A model generated the notes under the pieces. It was not told the DNA's origin. It saw only the letters and a list, made by a program, of their open reading frames with translations, and did no database searches. The translations under genes were made by a program, and so were the position numbers. Shown piece after piece: positions 1 through 9,688 of a stretch of DNA of 64,000 bases. Origin of the DNA: Colwellia sp. Arc7-635 (GTDB lineage Bacteria > Pseudomonadota > Gammaproteobacteria > Enterobacterales > Alteromonadaceae); contig NZ_CP034660.1 in the NCBI RefSeq assembly GCF_003971255.1, positions 3,906,001 through 3,970,000 on the forward strand, read 5' to 3'. Every line of letters begins with the position of its first letter. Position 1 is the first letter of the stretch.

Positions 1-619
1 TAACTTTAGATAGTTTAGCGAATAACTGCTGGCCCTCTTTTGAGCTGCGTACCATATTAGCCACAACTTTAAATTTAAATAAGCCATGGTCACGACTCAA
101 TAATTTCATTAATGCATAGCAATCGGTTATCGAGGTTGGTTCGTCACACACTACTAATAAAACATCTTGTGAAGCACGACAAAAGCTTAATACCATGTCA
201 GAAATACCTGCTGCGGTATCAACAATCAAGATATCGAATTTGGTTTGCATATCGCTAAAAGCACGAATAAGGCCGGCATGCTCAGCAGGTGTGAGATCGA
301 CCATAGATTGTGTGCCCGAGGTGGCAGGGATAATATTGATGCCTGCAGGGCCTTTAATAATAATATCATCAAGCTCACATTCGCCTGATAAAACGTGAGA
401 TAAGTTACGCTGTACACGTAAACCTAACATCACATCAACATTAGCTAGGCCTAAATCCGCGTCTAATACTAAAACACGTTTACCTAGTTGAGCTAGCGAA
501 ATAGCGGTGTTTAACGAGATATTAGTTTTACCAACACCGCCTTTACCACCAGAAACTGCTATGACTTTTATATGTTGGGGATCTTGCATTTTTCTTAAGC
601 CACTCGCTTGATCTATCAT
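1..619 (-). CDS. flhG: FlhG (FleN/MinD-like) flagellar number ATPase, 3' part missing
   Basis: A MinD/ParA-type ATPase that limits the number of polar flagella and restrains FlrA in the polar flagellates. Translating the minus strand from the ATG at 619 gives a P-loop of deviant Walker type (SGGKGGVGKTN) about 20 residues in, then VLVLDADLGLANVDVMLG and DTAAGIS motifs, all hallmarks of FlhG/FleN. The reading frame is open to base 1, so only about 206 residues are present and the C-terminal end, with the membrane-targeting helix known from the family, lies outside the window. It starts 44 bases after the flhF stop codon and is surely co-transcribed with flhA-flhF. In related genomes fliA and che genes follow. 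Confidence 0.93.
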   Translation of the reverse strand, partial: MIDQASGLRKMQDPQHIKVIAVSGGKGGVGKTNISLNTAISLAQLGKRVLVLDADLGLANVDVMLGLRVQRNLSHVLSGECELDDIIIKGPAGINIIPATSGTQSMVDLTPAEHAGLIRAFSDMQTKFDILIVDTAAGISDMVLSFCRASQDVLLVVCDEPTSITDCYALMKLLSRDHGLFKFKVVANMVRSSKEGQQLFAKLSKV

Positions 620-663
620 CTATATAACTTCTCTAAATAACTACGTTACTTACCATAAAGTAA

Positions 664-2244
664 CTATACCGCAACGGCTGTTACGGGGGCGCGCCAAGAA
701 ACAGCCACTGAACTCTTAGACTTTATTGCCATTCTATCTGCAAGCGTAACCAATTTTTCAGCATTTGCAACCTTAATGTCTTCTGGAACTCTTTGCCCAT
801 CAGTAAGATAGCCAATAGCGAGGCCATGTTGCAGTGATGTGGTGATAATTTCGCCAACACTAAGGCTCTCATCTAATTTAGTATAGATACAACCCGCTAA
901 TGGAATACGTTTAAATCGTTCGACATTTTCTTGCATCACACGCTGCTGGGTATTAGCAGATAATACTAAATAATTACGAATTCTAACACGAGCATTAGCG
1001 ATCAAAGTAGTCAAATGCTCAGCTAAGCGCATATCTCTTTGTCCCATACCTGCGGTATCAATCAAGATTAATTTTTTTTGTGAGAATTGCTGTAAAAGGC
1101 TATCTAACTCATTGCCATCATTAGCAAGTTTAACCTGACAACCAATAATACGACCATAAGTTGAAAGCTGCTCAAAACCAGCAATACGATAGCTATCAGT
1201 AGAAATTAGTACGACTTGATCGGCACCATGTATTTGTGCAAATCGGGCAGCTAACTTGGCAATAGTTGTTGTTTTCCCTACACCTGTAGGCCCAACTAGA
1301 GATACTACGCCACCACGTTGAATGATATCGTTATTGGTGGTATTTAATTGTTGAGCAATGATATGTTTCGCTTGCTGCCATGCATCTTGCTCCTGAGTAT
1401 TTGCCGGAATATAACCTGCAATTTGGTCAGCAACTTGTTCATTTAATCCCATCGCGATTAGCTTATCGACTAACACAGCACGCATCGGATCTTTTTGCGC
1501 CATGTCTTGCCACATTAGCCCTGACATCTGATGTTCTAATAGTTGGCGAATCGATGACATTTCTTTTTGCATATTATCGAATTCACTGCCACTAATTTGA
1601 CGTTCACCATGAGAAGCCATTTTCTCTGGCGATGCCATAGATTTAGCAATGGCGTCATTGAAACTGGAATCATTAAAGCTAGAATCACTGTTTTCTATAT
1701 TATCTGCATTTAATTGCGCTTGTGATGCCGCTTCAGCTAACTCAGGAGTGGTAGATTGCTCTAGACGATTAGTAAAGTTCTTAAACTGCTGCTCAATGTC
1801 TGGTGATGCTTGATCTTTACTGTCAGCAACTTTCCTATGATTAGTCGTCGCAGAATTCTCAATTTGACTGTTAAAAGCACGCGTTGCCGGTGCTTTATCA
1901 TAGCCATTTTGCTGAACTTGTCTGCTCAACAATGCTGCCAAGCTGTCGACAGGTGCTGTAGAAGATTGTTCAGGAGCAGCTTTAGCGCTGCTAATCGCGA
2001 CTGTATCTTCAACAGTGTCGAATCGCTCAACTGATGGCGTAGCTTCCGCTGAGGCTTCAGCGTGCTTATCTGCAGTGTTTGGCATAGCAGGCTTGACACT
2101 TTGGTTGTAGTCAACCGCTGCCATTAGTTCGACACCTTCAGCAATCTTCTTATTAGACATAATGACAGCATCAGCACCTAACTCTTCTTTAATTTGTGCC
2201 AGTGCGCTTCTCATATCTTTTGCTACGTAACGTCTAATTTTCAC
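664..2244 (-). CDS. flhF: FlhF, SRP-type GTPase that places the polar flagellum
   Basis: A signal-recognition-particle-like GTPase that defines where the polar flagellum is built. The N-terminus (KIRRYVAKDMRSALAQIKEE) is the conserved FlhF start. A long low-complexity acidic/Ser-rich linker follows, including a SSFND tandem duplication, then the G domain with P-loop GPTGVGKT at about 318-325, DTAGMGQ and TKLDE motifs. I choose the GTG at 2244 rather than the upstream GTG at 2265: it gives the canonical N-terminus and sits 6 bases after a strong AAGGGG ribosome-binding site, giving 526 residues. It lies 45 bases after the flhA stop and is followed by flhG, the usual order in polar flagellates. 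Confidence 0.95.
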   Translation of the reverse strand: MKIRRYVAKDMRSALAQIKEELGADAVIMSNKKIAEGVELMAAVDYNQSVKPAMPNTADKHAEASAEATPSVERFDTVEDTVAISSAKAAPEQSSTAPVDSLAALLSRQVQQNGYDKAPATRAFNSQIENSATTNHRKVADSKDQASPDIEQQFKNFTNRLEQSTTPELAEAASQAQLNADNIENSDSSFNDSSFNDAIAKSMASPEKMASHGERQISGSEFDNMQKEMSSIRQLLEHQMSGLMWQDMAQKDPMRAVLVDKLIAMGLNEQVADQIAGYIPANTQEQDAWQQAKHIIAQQLNTTNNDIIQRGGVVSLVGPTGVGKTTTIAKLAARFAQIHGADQVVLISTDSYRIAGFEQLSTYGRIIGCQVKLANDGNELDSLLQQFSQKKLILIDTAGMGQRDMRLAEHLTTLIANARVRIRNYLVLSANTQQRVMQENVERFKRIPLAGCIYTKLDESLSVGEIITTSLQHGLAIGYLTDGQRVPEDIKVANAEKLVTLADRMAIKSKSSVAVSWRAPVTAVAV

Positions 2245-2289
2245 AGCCAACCCCTTATAATTCACTACAGCTTACATTGAAGTATTCTT

Positions 2290-4392
2290 TTACTGGCCGA
2301 TAGCACTGACAATTTTTATTTGTTTGTCATCAGGAATTTCTTGATAAGAAATTACTCGTAATCCTGGGATGGTATATTTAACAAATTTAGCGAGTACTGA
2401 GCGTAAAATACCTGACGTTAATAAAATAGGTGTATCACCAGCCATTTCTTGCTGTTGTGCACCATCTGTCAAAGATTTCTGTAACCTTTCCGCTAAACCT
2501 GGTTCGATACCTGCGCCATCGTCTCCAGCCATTTGCATTGACTGATGCAACATTTGTTCCAGCTCTGGCGACAAAGTTATGACAGGTACTTCAATGGTTG
2601 GTCCAACAAGTTCTTGAACAATAAATTTACGTAAGGTTATACGTACCGCAGCGGTTAAAACTTCAGGGTCTTGGCTCTTCGGTCCATACTCAACTAATGT
2701 TTGAATTATACTACGCATATCGCGTACAGCGACCCCCTCGTTCATCAAATTCTGTAAGACTTTAACAATACTACCTAATGACAACACATCTGGGATCAAA
2801 CCTTCAACCAACTTCGGATAGCTCTTAGCTAGCATATCAAGTAAGTTTTGTACTTCTTCATGGCCTAACAGTTGTGCAGCGTTATTAGTTAAAATTTGAC
2901 TTAAATGTGTTGCTAACACCGTTGCAGCATCAACCACGGTATACCCAAGTGATTGCGCATGTTCACGTTGTTCTTGTTTTATCCATACTGCGTCTAAACC
3001 AAAAGCAGGGTCTTTTGTGGCAATACCGTCAAGTTTACCAAATACTTGTCCTGGATTAATCGCTAGCTCATTATCATGACGAATTTCTGCTTCACCTATG
3101 GTTACTCCCATCAGTGATATTTGATAGCTATTCGGGTCTAAGTCTAAATTATCGCGAATATGTACGGCTGGCACTAAAAAGCCAAACTCTTGCGATAGTT
3201 TCTTTCTGACGCCTTTAATGCGATTAAGTAACTCGCCACCTTGAGCTTTATCGACTAGAGGAATTAACCGATAACCTATTTCTAGACCAATAATGTCGAC
3301 ATGATTAACATCATCCCAACCCAAATCTTTAACTTCAGCTTCTTGCTGTTGATTTTGTACATCATCAGCTTGACCTTGCTCGACCAGCTGCGCTGCTTTT
3401 GCCACTTTATATTTACCACTAAAAAAGGCAACACCACCAACTAATACCGCAAAAATTAAAAACGCAAAATGTGGCATTCCTGGCACAATGCCCATAACGA
3501 ACATAACACCAGCAGCGATATAAAGTGACTTAGTTTGACCAAGCTGACTGCTAACCTGTTCACCCATATCTTGAGAGGTGTTTTGGCGAGTAACAACAAT
3601 GGCGGTTCCAACTGATAATAACAGCCCAGGAATTTGCGCTACTAAACCGTCACCAATAGTTAATAAGGTGTAGATTTCTACTGCAGTATCGAAACTTAAA
3701 TCATGCTGAACCATACCAATAACTAAACCACCAACAATGTTGATAAATAGAATGAGAATACCGGCAACTGCATCACCTTTAACAAATTTACTCGCACCAT
3801 CCATTGAACCGTAAAAATCAGCCTCACTGGTGACCTCGACTCGGCGTTCACGCGCTTGATCGGCAGTAATAAAACCGGCATTCAAATCGGCATCAATCGC
3901 CATTTGCTTACCTGGCATAGCGTCAAGGGTAAAGCGGGCGGTAACCTCTGAAATACGTCCAGCACCTTTAGTAATTACGACAAAGTTGATAATAATAAGA
4001 ATCAGGAAAACGACGAGACCAACAGCATAGTTCCCACCAATAACTACAGAGCCGAAGGCTTCAATGACCTTTCCTGCCGCTGCAGGCCCTTCATGACCCT
4101 CAAGCAATACTACTCGGGTACTAGCAACATTAAGTGCCAGACGCAAAATAGTCGCAATTAATAATACCGCAGGAAACGAACCAAATTCGAGTGGTTTTAA
4201 AGTATAAACTGTGATCAATAGTACAACTAGAGACAAGGCAATATTGAACGAGAAGAGGATATCGAGCAAAAATGCTGGCATGGGTAAAATCACCATACCT
4301 AGCGCAGCCATCACGAGGAATGGCGTACCTAAACCAGAAAATAAGCTTAGTTTTTGTTTCTTTATATGATTTAAAGTTGCCGCTAACTGCAT
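2290..4392 (-). CDS. flhA: FlhA, export gate protein of the flagellar type III system
   Basis: The large subunit of the flagellar export gate, with an N-terminal membrane part and a C-terminal cytoplasmic ring that docks substrate-chaperone complexes. The 700-residue length is normal. About eight hydrophobic segments lie in residues 20-330. The conserved FHIPEP-family loop is clear: FPAVLLIATILRLALNVAST, then the GRISEVTARFTLDAMPGKQM stretch between membrane segments. The cytoplasmic half begins near residue 350 (LGWDDVNHVDIIGLEIGYRL). It heads an flhA-flhF-flhG transcript. A 204-base gap separates it from flhB, and a sigma-54-like element lies 39 bases upstream of the start. Confidence 0.97.
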   Translation of the reverse strand: MQLAATLNHIKKQKLSLFSGLGTPFLVMAALGMVILPMPAFLLDILFSFNIALSLVVLLITVYTLKPLEFGSFPAVLLIATILRLALNVASTRVVLLEGHEGPAAAGKVIEAFGSVVIGGNYAVGLVVFLILIIINFVVITKGAGRISEVTARFTLDAMPGKQMAIDADLNAGFITADQARERRVEVTSEADFYGSMDGASKFVKGDAVAGILILFINIVGGLVIGMVQHDLSFDTAVEIYTLLTIGDGLVAQIPGLLLSVGTAIVVTRQNTSQDMGEQVSSQLGQTKSLYIAAGVMFVMGIVPGMPHFAFLIFAVLVGGVAFFSGKYKVAKAAQLVEQGQADDVQNQQQEAEVKDLGWDDVNHVDIIGLEIGYRLIPLVDKAQGGELLNRIKGVRKKLSQEFGFLVPAVHIRDNLDLDPNSYQISLMGVTIGEAEIRHDNELAINPGQVFGKLDGIATKDPAFGLDAVWIKQEQREHAQSLGYTVVDAATVLATHLSQILTNNAAQLLGHEEVQNLLDMLAKSYPKLVEGLIPDVLSLGSIVKVLQNLMNEGVAVRDMRSIIQTLVEYGPKSQDPEVLTAAVRITLRKFIVQELVGPTIEVPVITLSPELEQMLHQSMQMAGDDGAGIEPGLAERLQKSLTDGAQQQEMAGDTPILLTSGILRSVLAKFVKYTIPGLRVISYQEIPDDKQIKIVSAIGQ

Positions 4393-4430
4393 GAGCTCTT
4401 AGTGATAATTTTTTGACGTGTCTTACGAAA

Positions 4431-4446
4431 AGCAATAATCAGACCA
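4431..4446 (-). promoter_or_regulatory. Candidate sigma-54 promoter of flhA
   Basis: On the minus strand the sequence reads TGGTCT-GATTA-TTGC-T. The invariant -24 GG and -12 GC have the required spacing, but TCT replaces CAC in the -24 box. It would start transcription about 28 bases before the flhA ATG. In Vibrio cholerae the flhA operon is a FlrA/sigma-54 class II unit, which agrees. The imperfect -24 box limits confidence. Confidence 0.55.
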
Positions 4447-4596
4447 ATTCAGCCTACTCTTGAGTTATAATCTGCCTTTTAATACCGTCATCGCCCTACT
4501 TTATCTTGTACTAAAAAAGCCAGCGACAAAGAACAAAGCCAATGATGTATCATCACTCATCAGTTAAAAATTGATAAATAACATCAGAAAGCAAAA

Positions 4597-5724
4597 TTAA
4601 TAACGATAGTCATCGGGAATAGGTAGGTTTTTAGCAACCGGCTTCGGTCGCCTTGCTTTACCTTTTTTATGGGCATTAAGTTGAAAAATAAAAGCTAAAA
4701 TTTGTGCTACGGCAGCAAATAATTGTTCAGGAATTTCTTCATTGGGCTCCGCAGTATAATACAAGGATCTCGCTAAGGCAGGCGATGCGATAATTTCAAC
4801 ATTGTGTTCTTTGGCAATCGTACGAATATGCAACGCCATTTCATCTATCCCTTTAGCAACCAGTATTGGCGCGCCTCCAACTTCAGCATCATATTTAAGT
4901 GCGACTGAATAATGTGTCGGATTGGTGATAACAACATCAGATTCAGGTACTTCTTGCATCATACGCCGTTGCGACATTTCATATTGTGCTCGTCTTACAC
5001 GCCCTTTTGTTTCCGGGCTACCTTCTGAGTTTTTCATTTCATCTTTAATTTCTTGCATAGACATTTTTAATTGTCGATTGTGATTCCACACCTGATAAGG
5101 TGCATCGATAACCACAATTATGCCAATAGATAATGCTAAGGCCAGAAACATCCAAAGTAATAAAGATACGGCATGAGAGAAGTTATGAGGAATGTTTTCC
5201 GTACTTAAATTAATAATTTGGCCAAATAAACTGGTCAGTAATAGATAAGCGGAAATGAAAACGACAAAAAATTTAAGAATTGATTTGATCAGCTCTACAT
5301 AAGACTGCACACCGAACATTCTTTTAAAACCAGCTAAAGGAGAAAGTTTACTCGCTTTAGGCGCCATAGCTTCCCAAGAAAAGTTCAAACCGCCCAATAT
5401 TATATTACCAATAAATGCCGCAAAAACAATGATCACGTGGATCCAGAGAAAGAGCACAAGTATCGCGCTAACGCCATCACTTGCTACTTGATATAACGCA
5501 TGTGGGTCCATAGCTTCTCGACGATTAAGGCTAAAAAGCCGTTTCATCATCGTAGACATCCCCTCTACAAGAGAGCCGCCCATTAACATTAATGCAAAAG
5601 CGCTGCCCACTAAAACAAACATAGTGCCTAAGTCTTTCGAACGCGCTATTTGGCCTTTTTTTCGTGCGTCAGAGAGTTTTTTTGCCGTGGGTTCTTCTGT
5701 TTTTTCACCACTATCATCTGCCAT
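4597..5724 (-). CDS. flhB: FlhB, export switch protein
   Basis: A membrane component of the export gate that switches substrate class from rod/hook to filament after self-cleavage. The N-terminus (DDSGEKTEEPTAKKLSDARK) is the family signature. Four membrane segments fall in about residues 33-210. The autocleavage site NPTH is intact at 268-271, so the FliK-triggered switch should work. The length of 375 residues is usual. The ATG overlaps the fliR stop codon (TAATG), implying translational coupling. It is the last gene of the fliK-to-flhB block. Confidence 0.97.
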   Translation of the reverse strand: MADDSGEKTEEPTAKKLSDARKKGQIARSKDLGTMFVLVGSAFALMLMGGSLVEGMSTMMKRLFSLNRREAMDPHALYQVASDGVSAILVLFLWIHVIIVFAAFIGNIILGGLNFSWEAMAPKASKLSPLAGFKRMFGVQSYVELIKSILKFFVVFISAYLLLTSLFGQIINLSTENIPHNFSHAVSLLLWMFLALALSIGIIVVIDAPYQVWNHNRQLKMSMQEIKDEMKNSEGSPETKGRVRRAQYEMSQRRMMQEVPESDVVITNPTHYSVALKYDAEVGGAPILVAKGIDEMALHIRTIAKEHNVEIIASPALARSLYYTAEPNEEIPEQLFAAVAQILAFIFQLNAHKKGKARRPKPVAKNLPIPDDYRY

Positions 5725-6509
5725 TAGGGTGCTGCTCCACAGTTAATCAAGTAACAGCTAAAGTCCATTGCTCGCTGCCACTGCATAACAAAATGACTAT
5801 AAAAATTACCCATGGTGAGCCACATGATCAACAAGCCTGCACACATGGTAATTGGAAAGCCAATAGCAAAAATATTTAGTTGCGGCGCTGCTCGCGTCAT
5901 AATGCCAAAGGAGAAATTAATCAGCAGCATGGCTGTTAACGGCGCGATCGCAAGTGATAAAGCAGTAGCGAACATCCAACCACCCCATTCAGCAATTTCT
6001 TTAAACTTCACACTAGAGAATTCTGTAGCAGGGATGGGAATAGTATCAAAACTTGTTACGACAAATTGTAAGTAAGCTAAATGTCCATCCATCGCCCAGA
6101 ACAATAATGACGATAGGATTAAAAAGAATTGCCCAACGGCAGGAACATTTTGACCACTAGCGGGATCAACCAATGAGGCAAAACCTAGGCCGGTTTGCAT
6201 AGCGATAATTTGCCCGGCTAAGGTGAAGGTATTAACCACCATCACCGTCACAAAACCTAACATAATACCAACGATCATTTGCTCACCAATGAGCAAAGTT
6301 GTTGCTAACGAAAATAAATCGCCAACTTGAGTTGGTGGTAGCGCAGGTAAAACTGCAATAGTAATAGCTAAGCAAAAGAAGAGTTTAACACGGCCGGGGA
6401 TACTCTTAGCCCCTAAGCCAATCATTGACATTACCATTGCTGAAATACGCGCGAATGGTAGTAAAAAGTCAGCAATACTTTGATTGATAACTGACTCTGT
6501 GAATTCCAT
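5724..6509 (-). CDS. fliR: FliR, export gate subunit
   Basis: A polytopic inner-membrane protein that, with FliP and FliQ, forms the helical export gate at the base of the flagellum. The 261 residues hold about six hydrophobic helices and typical FliR stretches (LPFARISAMVMSMIGLGAKS near the start, and GLGFASLVDPASGQNVPAVG around 105-125). It starts 2 bases after the fliQ stop codon and shares one base with the flhB start, so the export genes are tightly packed. Confidence 0.95.
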   Translation of the reverse strand: MEFTESVINQSIADFLLPFARISAMVMSMIGLGAKSIPGRVKLFFCLAITIAVLPALPPTQVGDLFSLATTLLIGEQMIVGIMLGFVTVMVVNTFTLAGQIIAMQTGLGFASLVDPASGQNVPAVGQFFLILSSLLFWAMDGHLAYLQFVVTSFDTIPIPATEFSSVKFKEIAEWGGWMFATALSLAIAPLTAMLLINFSFGIMTRAAPQLNIFAIGFPITMCAGLLIMWLTMGNFYSHFVMQWQRAMDFSCYLINCGAAP

Positions 6510-6511
6510 GG

Positions 6512-6781
6512 TTAACTCACCACGCTAGGAATGCTACCAATAAGTCGAATAGTATAATCCATTAATTTTTGTACCAACCAATGGCCACCCATAATCAAAG
6601 CTAGCAAGGTGACAATTAAACGCGGTAAAAAACTCAAGGTTTGCTCATTTATAGAGGTAGCGGCTTGGAATACAGCGACCACAAGACCAACACATAAGCT
6701 CGGTACAATAACAGCACTCACCAAGACAATAACTAAAAACAAAGCGTCTCGTAGGATATCAACAAATACTTCAGGACCCAT
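6512..6781 (-). CDS. fliQ: FliQ, small export gate subunit
   Basis: A two-helix membrane protein of the FliPQR export gate. The frame is open further upstream (to 6835), but I take the ATG at 6781. It gives the standard 89-residue protein starting GPEVFVDILRDAL, and it overlaps the fliP stop codon as TAATG, the same coupling used elsewhere in this operon. The central FQAATSINEQTLSFLPRL stretch is a hallmark of FliQ and its virulence homologues. Confidence 0.95.
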   Translation of the reverse strand: MGPEVFVDILRDALFLVIVLVSAVIVPSLCVGLVVAVFQAATSINEQTLSFLPRLIVTLLALIMGGHWLVQKLMDYTIRLIGSIPSVVS

Positions 6782-7578
6782 TATGTAGCTCCCAGACCAT
6801 AACTTGTTGCCAAGGTACCTATAACTAAATTCCAACCATCAATAAGTACGAACAGCATCAATTTAAAGGGTAAAGAGACGATCATGGGTGATAGCATCAT
6901 CATCCCCATCGCCATTAAAATACTCGCCACGACTAAATCTATAATCAAAAAGGGAATAAACAACATAAAACCAATTTGAAATGCCGTTTTTAATTCACTG
7001 ATAATAAAGGCAGGAATAATAACCGTCATTGGTAAATCTGTCGGCTTATCAACTTGTTCAATACCCGCCATTTGAGCCAAGGTATCAAGATCTTTAATCC
7101 GTGTTTGCTCTAACATAAAAGCACGTAATGGCACTTTTGCTTTATTGATCGCCTCAACTGACGTTAATTGCTCTTGTAAATAAGGCTGAATGGCTCGGGC
7201 ATTAATCTCGTTATATACCGGTGTCATAATAAACAAGGTCATAAACAATGTTATGCCGATAATAACTTGGTTTGATGGTGTTTGTTGTAAACCAAAAGCT
7301 TGTCTTAGAATCGCCATAACCACCACAATACGGGTAAAAGAGGTCATCATGATCACCGCAGCAGGTATAAAACTCAGTGCGGTCATAAAAATTAAAATTT
7401 GCAGGGTAACCGAATATTCTTGCGACCCATCAGGGTTTGTCGTTAAAGTTAGTGCTGATAGTGAAAGGTCGTCTGCGGCAAAACTAGTGTTGCTGATGAG
7501 TAAAAGCAAAAAAAAGGTAATCAGTAAAATTACGACTTTATTTAACGATAATAATGATTTTTTATTTTTGTTTATCAT
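6781..7578 (-). CDS. fliP: FliP, export gate subunit with signal peptide
   Basis: The main ring-forming subunit of the flagellar export gate. The 265-residue protein has an N-terminal signal peptide (hydrophobic residues about 14-33, ending NTSFAADD), then conserved FliP stretches: [20 protein letters not shown] around 80-100, and [20 protein letters not shown] near the C-terminus. It overlaps the end of fliO by 17 bases and shares a base with fliQ. Confidence 0.96.
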   Translation of the reverse strand: MINKNKKSLLSLNKVVILLITFFLLLLISNTSFAADDLSLSALTLTTNPDGSQEYSVTLQILIFMTALSFIPAAVIMMTSFTRIVVVMAILRQAFGLQQTPSNQVIIGITLFMTLFIMTPVYNEINARAIQPYLQEQLTSVEAINKAKVPLRAFMLEQTRIKDLDTLAQMAGIEQVDKPTDLPMTVIIPAFIISELKTAFQIGFMLFIPFLIIDLVVASILMAMGMMMLSPMIVSLPFKLMLFVLIDGWNLVIGTLATSYGLGAT

Positions 7579-8032
7579 AGTTTTTTATAGCTTTTTGTTT
7601 GAGTAATTTCCCCAACGACTGGGCAAAATCGACACTGCCTTCTTTATTACTTACCAAGGGCTCATCAAGCGTTTCTAATAACGTAATTTGATGTGCCGTC
7701 ACGCCTAGCAATAATTGCTTTTGACCCGCTTGCACCACCACTAACTTTTCTTTTGCTCCTACATGCAAGCTAGTCACTATTTTTAGACCGTTAAGACTAT
7801 GACGCACACCTTGAAAACGTTTTAATATAAAAGCGCTAGTAGCAATAACGGCAAGTACCATGAATAACGATAATATCATGCTCATCGCATCCATATTAGA
7901 AGCAACATGTTTACCAACTTCTACAGGTGCAATATCAACTGGAGTCACGATACTAGCGGCTTCTTCAGCATGAGCAAACGCTAAAAAAAAGAATCCGATG
8001 ATAAATAATGAAAAAAGCTTTTTCATTAGCAT
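7562..8032 (-). CDS. fliO: FliO, export gate assembly factor
   Basis: A small membrane protein that helps FliP assemble. It has a likely signal peptide (residues 1-22, [20 protein letters not shown]), one membrane segment at about 47-70, and a basic cytoplasmic part with [20 protein letters not shown] and [17 protein letters not shown], which match the FliO domain. The first ATG overlaps the fliN stop codon (TAATG); a second ATG two codons later is an alternative start. The sequence is weakly conserved in the family, so the position between fliN and fliP carries much of the call. Confidence 0.92.
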   Translation of the reverse strand: MLMKKLFSLFIIGFFFLAFAHAEEAASIVTPVDIAPVEVGKHVASNMDAMSMILSLFMVLAVIATSAFILKRFQGVRHSLNGLKIVTSLHVGAKEKLVVVQAGQKQLLLGVTAHQITLLETLDEPLVSNKEGSVDFAQSLGKLLKQKAIKNYDKQK

Positions 8033-8424
8033 TATTTCAGCTTTTTAATACGTTCAACTTGACTAATAACATCGGTTAAGCGAATGCCGAACTTGTCATT
8101 AACTACCACAACTTCACCATGGGCAATCAAGGTGCCATTTACCAAAACATCCAGTGCTTCACCGGCAACACGGTCAAGTTCAACAACAGAGCCTTGGTTG
8201 AGTTGTAACAAGTTTCGAATGCTAATATGGCTGCGCCCTACTTCCATAGAAATAGTGACAGGTATGTCAAGAATAGCATCAAGTTTACGCTTTTCTTCAC
8301 CGGTAATAGGTTCATTATCTTCTTGTAAATCTTCCAACTCAACAGTTTCAGCAGCTTCAGCAGTCGCTTGTTCATCCATTGCTTCGTCCCACATACCTAG
8401 GTCGTCTTCTTTATCTGTGCTCAT
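8032..8424 (-). CDS. fliN: FliN, C-ring switch protein
   Basis: A rotor/switch component of the cytoplasmic C-ring that also docks the FliH-FliI export complex. An acidic N-terminal arm (about residues 1-45) is followed by the SpoA domain (residues about 50-130; LDAILDIPVTISMEVGRSHI, LNQGSVVELDRVAGEALDV, GEVVVVNDKFGIRLTDVIS). I choose the ATG at 8424, which lies 8 bases after a GAGG ribosome-binding site, over an in-frame GTG at 8445. It is 146 bases from fliM and coupled to fliO. Confidence 0.96.
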   Translation of the reverse strand: MSTDKEDDLGMWDEAMDEQATAEAAETVELEDLQEDNEPITGEEKRKLDAILDIPVTISMEVGRSHISIRNLLQLNQGSVVELDRVAGEALDVLVNGTLIAHGEVVVVNDKFGIRLTDVISQVERIKKLK

Positions 8425-8493
8425 GCTATTTACCTCAATTTTCACCGAGCAACGTCAATATAACCACGCTACTCATTTTTATTTGTTTATTAT

Positions 8494-8519
8494 GCCGTAT
8501 ATATGCAGTTATATATGGC
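8494..8519. repeat. Hairpin in the fliM-fliN gap
   Basis: GCCGTATATA and TATATATGGC form a 10-pair stem (one G-T pair) around a 6-base loop, in the 146-base gap between fliM and fliN. There is no T-run on the minus strand, so it is not a standard terminator. It could stabilise or process the operon mRNA. The function is unknown. Confidence 0.4.
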
Positions 8520-8570
8520 GTTAAGCGATTTTCACACCACATTTAAAGCGGCAGTGTTATAGCAATACGG

Positions 8571-9632
8571 TTATAAATCATCTTCTAACATGTGTAATTC
8601 TGCGTCACTGTCTAAACGTTTACCGCCTTTTGTTAAGATAGTCAGTTCTGATTTAACTGATTCTGGACGTCTAATTTTTGATTCTATTTTCAGCGCTAAA
8701 TTATCGCGACTACGGCCAAGTTTAGCTCTAAATGAAGGTAAGTTTTCAATCAAAACGGTGATGTGATCTGGCATCTCGATGGGAATAATATCACCCACTT
8801 TAAAGTCCATTATTTTTTGTAGTGTTAACTCAACTTCAAGAAATTTGGTTGATAGTTCAACTGGCACATCCATAATTTCATCACGTAAGGCCTTCGACCA
8901 ACGCATGTCGGTATCTTCTTTATCACTTTGCACACCGGCATCAAGCAACTCTCGAATAGGCTCCAACATAGAATAAGGCAAGGCAACATGAAAATCGCCA
9001 CCACCACCATCAAGCTCAATATGAAAAGAGCTGATCACGACAACTTCTGTCGGGCTAACAATGTTTGCCATTGATGGGTTAACTTCTGAGTCAAGATATT
9101 CAAACGAAACATCCATCACGGGTGACCATGCTTCTTTATAATCCTCAAAAATTATTTTTAGCAACATTTGAACGATTCGACGTTCGGTAGGCGTAAACTC
9201 TCGACCTTCAATTTTAGCGTGATAACGACCATCACCACCAAAAAAGTTATCAACAAGAATAAAGACAAGTCGCGCTTCCATGGTAATTAAGCCCGTACCT
9301 TTTAATGGTCTAAAGCGCACCATATTCAAACTGGTCGGTACAAACAGTGTATGTACGTACTCACCAAACTTAATCATTTGGATGCCATTAATTGAAACTT
9401 CAGCAGTACGGCGCATCATATTAAATAAGCTAATACGCATATGGCGAGCAAAACGTTCATTAACCATTTCGAGCGTTGGCATGCGACCACGAACAATACG
9501 ATCTTGCGAAGAGAAGTCGTAATCAGAAGTCCCCTCGGCTTTTGCGTGGTCCTCTTCTACATCTTCCTCTTCGACATCATCGACACCATGTAAAAGTGCA
9601 TCAATTTCGTCTTGAGATAATAAATCACTCAC
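8571..9632 (-). CDS. fliM: FliM, C-ring switch protein and CheY receptor
   Basis: The rotor component that binds phosphorylated CheY and sets the rotation direction. The N-terminal DLLSQDEIDALLHGVDD carries the EIDALL CheY-binding peptide. The CheC-like middle domain spans about 50-230 (including LITMEARLVFILVDNFFGG), and a C-terminal SpoA domain follows (about 250-330; LTLQKIMDFKVGDIIPIEMP). The length of 353 residues is slightly above the usual size because of an acidic linker (EEEDVEEDHAKAEG) after the CheY-binding peptide. It follows fliL after a 101-base gap with a hairpin. Confidence 0.97.
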   Translation of the reverse strand: MSDLLSQDEIDALLHGVDDVEEEDVEEDHAKAEGTSDYDFSSQDRIVRGRMPTLEMVNERFARHMRISLFNMMRRTAEVSINGIQMIKFGEYVHTLFVPTSLNMVRFRPLKGTGLITMEARLVFILVDNFFGGDGRYHAKIEGREFTPTERRIVQMLLKIIFEDYKEAWSPVMDVSFEYLDSEVNPSMANIVSPTEVVVISSFHIELDGGGGDFHVALPYSMLEPIRELLDAGVQSDKEDTDMRWSKALRDEIMDVPVELSTKFLEVELTLQKIMDFKVGDIIPIEMPDHITVLIENLPSFRAKLGRSRDNLALKIESKIRRPESVKSELTILTKGGKRLDSDAELHMLEDDL

Positions 9633-9688
9633 TCGATAGTCTCTTTATCTTATTAATTTAGTTACGCTAAACACAAATTATACCAATT

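Noticed and set aside
7190-7606. Plus-strand open frame of 138 codons antisense to fliP
   Set aside because: It lies fully over fliP and fliO, which have clear family motifs; the antisense frame has no recognisable domain or ribosome-binding site.
8084-8524. Plus-strand open frame of 146 codons antisense to fliN
   Set aside because: Low-complexity Ser/Thr translation opposite a certain gene, with no supporting signals.
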